This document shows, in pieces, positions 5,996 to 8,307 of a stretch of DNA of 8,307 nucleotides (its first letter is position 1; each line of letters begins with the position of its first letter). A model generated the notes under the pieces. That model saw only the letters and a program-made list of their open reading frames with translations, had not been told where the DNA came from and did not search any database. Where the stretch lies: assembly GCA_038227745.1 (NCBI GenBank), contig JBBRPS010000467.1, positions 1 through 8,307 of the forward strand, read 5' to 3'. The position numbers and the translations under genes were made by a program. This stretch comes from DASPXY01 sp038227745 (GTDB lineage: Bacteria > Planctomycetota > Planctomycetia > Gemmatales > Gemmataceae).

Positions 5996-6274
5996 TTATT
6001 CCTCTTCCTCCGCCTTGCACCGCAGGGCCTTGACGAGGCGCTCCACCTCCTCGACGTCCTCGTCGGTGACGCCCTCGCGGCGGCGGTAGCGGCGCTTGAG
6101 GCTATCGAGGACGTGTTCCCACATCGCCAGGGTCGGCTCCAGGCCGCGCGTCCAGTCGCCGCGCCGCTGCAGCTTCCAGCGGAAGCGCCACACCCGCGCG
6201 AATTTCTCGGCGGCCAGGAAACGCCGCACCCCCGTCGCCGGGTCGGTGTCGGTCCACTTGATCTCGATGGTCAT
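5996..6274 (-). CDS. Small Trp/Arg-rich hypothetical protein coupled to the pseudouridine synthase gene
   Basis: A 92-residue protein I do not recognise. It has five tryptophans (W7, W29, W33, W41, W52), a basic core (KFARVWRFRWKLQRRGDWTRG and SLKRRYRRREG) and a very acidic end (TDEDVEEVERL, then AEEEE). It has no signal peptide or membrane segment. Its ATG at 6274-6272 overlaps the TGA of the RluA-family gene (6273-6271) as ATGA, the usual sign of translational coupling, so I use this start rather than longer in-frame extensions, which would run through the synthase gene. The basic core and the coupling suggest a role with RNA or ribosomes, but that is inference. Confidence 0.75.
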   Translation of the reverse strand: MTIEIKWTDTDPATGVRRFLAAEKFARVWRFRWKLQRRGDWTRGLEPTLAMWEHVLDSLKRRYRRREGVTDEDVEEVERLVKALRCKAEEEE

Positions 6275-7263
6275 TTCCCGTCGCCTCCCCCCTGCCCTGC
6301 CCCACCGGCCCGCAGCCGTTCGAGGAACTCCTGCAGGTCGCGCGGCGGCGGCATCTGCCAGTGCATGTCCGCGTCGGTGACCGGGTGGCGGAACCCCAGC
6401 TCCGCCGCGTGCAGCGCCAGCCGCGGGGCGCCGCTGCGGTCCGGCAGCGGCGCGCCGCCGCGCGAGCGGTTGTACACCTTCTCGCCGCAGACGGCGTGAC
6501 CCAGTTCGGCGAGGTGGATGCGGATCTGATGCGTGCGCCCCGTCTCCAGGCGGCACGACAGCAGCGTGTAGCCGGGCAGCCGCTCCACGACCTCGACGTG
6601 CGTCACCGCCTCCTTGCCCAGGTCGGGGACGGTGGTACTGCCGCGGCGGCCGTCACCGCGGTCGCGCACGAGGCGGCTGGCGATCCGCTGCGGCCCGACG
6701 CGGCCGGGGACGATGGTGAGGTAACGGCGGACGACGGTGTGGGCGCGGAACTGCTTGCCGAGGCCGCTTTCGCCGGCGACGGTGCGCGCGAAGACGACGA
6801 GGCCGCTGGTTCCCTTGTCGATGCGGTGGACGGTACGGAGGCGCGGCGGCGGCCCCTTGCGCACCGGGCCTTCGCGGGCGACGATCAGCGGCGGCACGAG
6901 GTCGATCAGCGCCGGCGTGAGCAGTTTGCGGCTCTTCTTCCACTGGCGCTCGGCGGGGTGGCGGACCGTGCTGACGCCGGACAGCTTCTCGACGACGACG
7001 AGGTGATGGTCGAGGTAGCGGATGGCGACGGCGTTGGGCTGGCGCGGCTTCGGGGCGGACTGGCCGAGGACCTCGACGGTCTCGCCCTCGTGGACGCGGC
7101 GGGCCGGGTCGAGGATGAGTTCGCCGTTCAGCTTGACGCGGCGCGCGGCGACGAGTTGCCGAACCTGCGACCAGGTCAGGTCCGGGAGCCGACTTCGCAG
7201 TACTGCGGCAAGGGTGACATCAGCTTCTGCGGCAGAGATCAGGAATAGGGTTGGGACTGTCAT
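6271..7263 (-). CDS. RluA-family RNA pseudouridine synthase
   Basis: A 330-residue enzyme that isomerises uridine to pseudouridine in rRNA or tRNA. Residues about 17-68 form an S4 RNA-binding domain (LRSRLPDLTWSQVRQLVAARRVKLNG). The catalytic motif is HRIDKGTSGL at 146-155, with Asp149 as the nucleophile. RTHQIRIHLAELGHAVCGEKVY (243-264) is the second strongly conserved block. The spacing between VEKLSGVSTVRHP and the catalytic motif is somewhat long, with a basic stretch at about 107-141. Which uridine it modifies cannot be told; RluA, RluC and RluD types share these motifs. The ATG at 7263 has no visible Shine-Dalgarno sequence. The stop overlaps the start of a small hypothetical gene (ATGA). 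Confidence 0.93.
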   Translation of the reverse strand: MTVPTLFLISAAEADVTLAAVLRSRLPDLTWSQVRQLVAARRVKLNGELILDPARRVHEGETVEVLGQSAPKPRQPNAVAIRYLDHHLVVVEKLSGVSTVRHPAERQWKKSRKLLTPALIDLVPPLIVAREGPVRKGPPPRLRTVHRIDKGTSGLVVFARTVAGESGLGKQFRAHTVVRRYLTIVPGRVGPQRIASRLVRDRGDGRRGSTTVPDLGKEAVTHVEVVERLPGYTLLSCRLETGRTHQIRIHLAELGHAVCGEKVYNRSRGGAPLPDRSGAPRLALHAAELGFRHPVTDADMHWQMPPPRDLQEFLERLRAGGAGQGGGDGK

Positions 7264-7388
7264 ACTGCGATAGATCAGGAAGGAGGTACGAGGGGATGAC
7301 CGGGTAACAGCTTGAACCAGTGGACGTAACGGAACGGCTGCGGCGGTTCTGCCATCCTACCCCCCGCCAGAATTCGAGGCCGTCTCTC
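7264..7388. other. Intergenic stretch upstream of the pseudouridine synthase gene
   Basis: These 125 bases hold no gene I can support. The plus strand carries AGGAAGGAGGT followed by an ATG at 7296 that meets a stop after three codons. A minus-strand promoter for the synthase gene presumably lies here, but I see no convincing -10/-35 pair. Confidence 0.4.
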
Positions 7389-7806
7389 TCATCCTCTCTC
7401 CGAGTCCCCATTCTGGAATACGCACAGGGGCCTGCCCCCGCCAGAGTTCGCGGCTGCCTCTTTCTCCATCTCCGCGAGGATCTGCTCCATCGTCAGGCCG
7501 TTCTTCTCCGCTTCAAGGATCTCTTGTGGGCTGATGTACGGATCCTCTCCGGTCAACTTGCGGATGTACTTTCGGTATTCCTCTTCCTGGCGTTTGGCGG
7601 CGAACCACTCCCTGGCGCAGCATCTCCGCCTGGCAGCGAAGGCGCATCCCTTCGTCGCGCGCCTCCGCCAAATCCTTGCGCAGACGGTCGCGCTCCGCCG
7701 TCAGCTCCTGGAGGGATTGTTCGGACGAACGGCCGCTGTCGTTCCGGCTGCTGGACGCAGCGGCGGTAGCCGTGGCCGGATTACTCGAAACGGGGGCACT
7801 TGCCAT
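7389..7806 (-). pseudogene. Frameshifted small coiled-coil protein gene
   Basis: Two minus-strand frames read as one protein when joined. The first starts at the ATG at 7806 and gives 65 residues: a Ser/Ala-rich lead (about 1-28) and a coiled-coil-like stretch (LQELTAERDRLRKDLAEARDEG). The second runs from 7610 to the TGA at 7389-7391 and gives 73 residues, beginning EWFAAKRQEEEYRKYIRKL and continuing through DPYISPQEILEAEKNGLTMEQILAEMEKE. Removing one G from the GGG at 7610-7612 restores a 138-residue frame. Left unrepaired, the first frame ends in an Arg/Pro-rich tail with a stop at 7513. The start has a good ribosome binding site (GAGGGA) and a TATAAT box upstream, so the gene was recently functional or the shift is a sequencing error. 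Its function is unknown. Confidence 0.7.
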
Positions 7807-7844
7807 GACGACTTCCCTCTTGCTGGGTCTCTGGGGATGAGATG

Positions 7845-7850
7845 ATTATA
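7845..7850 (-). promoter_or_regulatory. Consensus -10 box for the frameshifted coiled-coil gene
   Basis: TATAAT on the minus strand, about 39 bases before the ATG at 7806, would give a leader of roughly 30 bases. The region 17 bases upstream (TAGCAG at 7868-7873) is a poor -35, so promoter strength is uncertain. Confidence 0.45.
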
Positions 7851-7931
7851 CTTCCGCGGCGCTGTGGCTGCTACGCCGGCTTCCCCCAGAGCAGACGCAC
7901 CGTGCGGCTGTGTGCTGGTTGGCCTTGGCGT

Positions 7932-8307
7932 TCAGATCAACCGCCGCCGGCGGCAGGTCTCCAGGTAGGTGGAATCGAACTGTACCGGGACGAACAGGTC
8001 GCCGGTCAGGCGCAGCGGCATCGTCGGCAGCGGCGCGCCGATGGCCAGGGGCTCGCGCCAGAGGTCGATCTGCGGCTTCTCGTCGCGCAGGGTGGGACGG
8101 TAGGAAGCGGTGTAAATGGCCTGGTCGGCCGGCAAGGCGGCGTCGGCCGGGGCGGCGAGGAGTTGGACGACCTCGTTATGCAGGTTGAAACGCTTGCTCG
8201 TCACGATGTCGATCAGCACCACACTGACGCCCTGCTGGAGGTACGCGGCCGTCTTGGCCGCGAAGGCGCGGCGCTCGCCGGGGCGGTCCTTGTTGCTCGG
8301 GCTGACC
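7932..8307 (-). CDS. DUF4058-like protein, C-terminal part (runs off the window)
   Basis: The frame is open from the right edge to the TGA at 7932-7934, giving 124 residues of a C-terminus; the N-terminus lies beyond the window. The visible part begins VSPSNKDRPGERRAFAAKTAAYLQQGVSVVLIDIV, which fits the LSPxNK...GxxYLxKR...LVEIDLL pattern of DUF4058. It continues with an IYTASYRP stretch and a PLPTMPLRLTGDLFVPVQFDSTYLETCRRRR ending like the family's LRxPLPxIPVPL...YDxxxYxxxIDY tail. DUF4058 is of unknown function and common in planctomycetes and cyanobacteria; a restriction-endonuclease-like fold has been suggested for related families. A GTG at 8222 is in frame but would cut through the conserved block, so the gene is partial rather than starting there. 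Confidence 0.65.
   Translation of the reverse strand, partial: VSPSNKDRPGERRAFAAKTAAYLQQGVSVVLIDIVTSKRFNLHNEVVQLLAAPADAALPADQAIYTASYRPTLRDEKPQIDLWREPLAIGAPLPTMPLRLTGDLFVPVQFDSTYLETCRRRRLI

Noticed and set aside
3882..6020. Very long minus-strand open frame across the AI-2E gene
   Set aside because: The translation is low-complexity His/Arg/Gln/Pro-rich and runs through the clearly coding AI-2E and PilZ genes and the inverted repeat.
6361..7248. Long plus-strand open frame opposite the pseudouridine synthase gene
   Set aside because: It is the antisense of a gene with intact catalytic motifs, and its Ala/Asp/Val-rich translation has no recognisable domain.
7280..7307. Very strong Shine-Dalgarno-like sequence with ATG on the plus strand
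   Set aside because: The frame stops after three codons (Met-Thr-Gly), and no other start at suitable distance opens a credible protein.

Overview
The window is high-GC bacterial DNA. Its gene families point to a planctomycete, most likely of the Gemmata/Gemmataceae type: a PafA2/Dop-like amidoligase outside Actinobacteria, a PilZ protein, a DUF4058-like protein, an XRE plus nucleotidyltransferase pair, and many hairpin-forming intergenic repeats. This assignment is inferred from gene content and style only; there is no rRNA or other marker.

Layout, left to right. (1) Positions 55-1408, plus strand: two tightly spaced genes, an XRE-type DNA-binding protein and a DUF6036/AbiEii-like nucleotidyltransferase-fold protein, which look like a toxin-antitoxin-style pair. 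(2) Positions 1478-3293, minus strand: a two-gene unit. A 61-residue lysine-free protein ending in Gly-Gly-Glu overlaps the start of a PafA/Dop-family ligase. The ligase carries a strongly hydrophobic insert of about 88 residues in its catalytic domain. A good sigma70-like promoter lies just upstream. (3) Positions 3294-3653: a gene-free stretch with that promoter, a small hairpin, and two exact 36-nt repeats separated by 32 nt that contains an inverted partial copy. (4) Positions 3654-5474, plus: an AI-2E/PerM-family membrane protein fused to a C-terminal region resembling a cobalamin-binding module without its histidine. (5) Positions 5485-5541: a perfect 25-bp inverted repeat between convergent genes. 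(6) Minus strand 5543-7263: a PilZ-domain protein, a small Trp/Arg-rich hypothetical, and an RluA-family pseudouridine synthase; the last two share an ATGA start/stop overlap. (7) Positions 7389-7806, minus: a small coiled-coil gene with promoter and ribosome binding site, broken by a one-base frameshift. (8) Positions 7932-8307, minus: the C-terminal part of a DUF4058-like protein that runs off the window.

The most exciting content is the 1478-3293 unit. A small GGE-ending protein encoded directly ahead of, and overlapping, a PafA/Dop homologue is the gene order expected of a pupylation-like protein-tagging system. The modifier does not obviously look like actinobacterial Pup. The ligase has a predicted membrane hairpin, Glu instead of Asp at the usual catalytic position, and lacks the INTRDEPHAD motif. 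It may be a membrane-anchored, divergent pupylation-type system. No proteasome, Mpa/ARC ATPase or second PafA/Dop paralogue is in the window.
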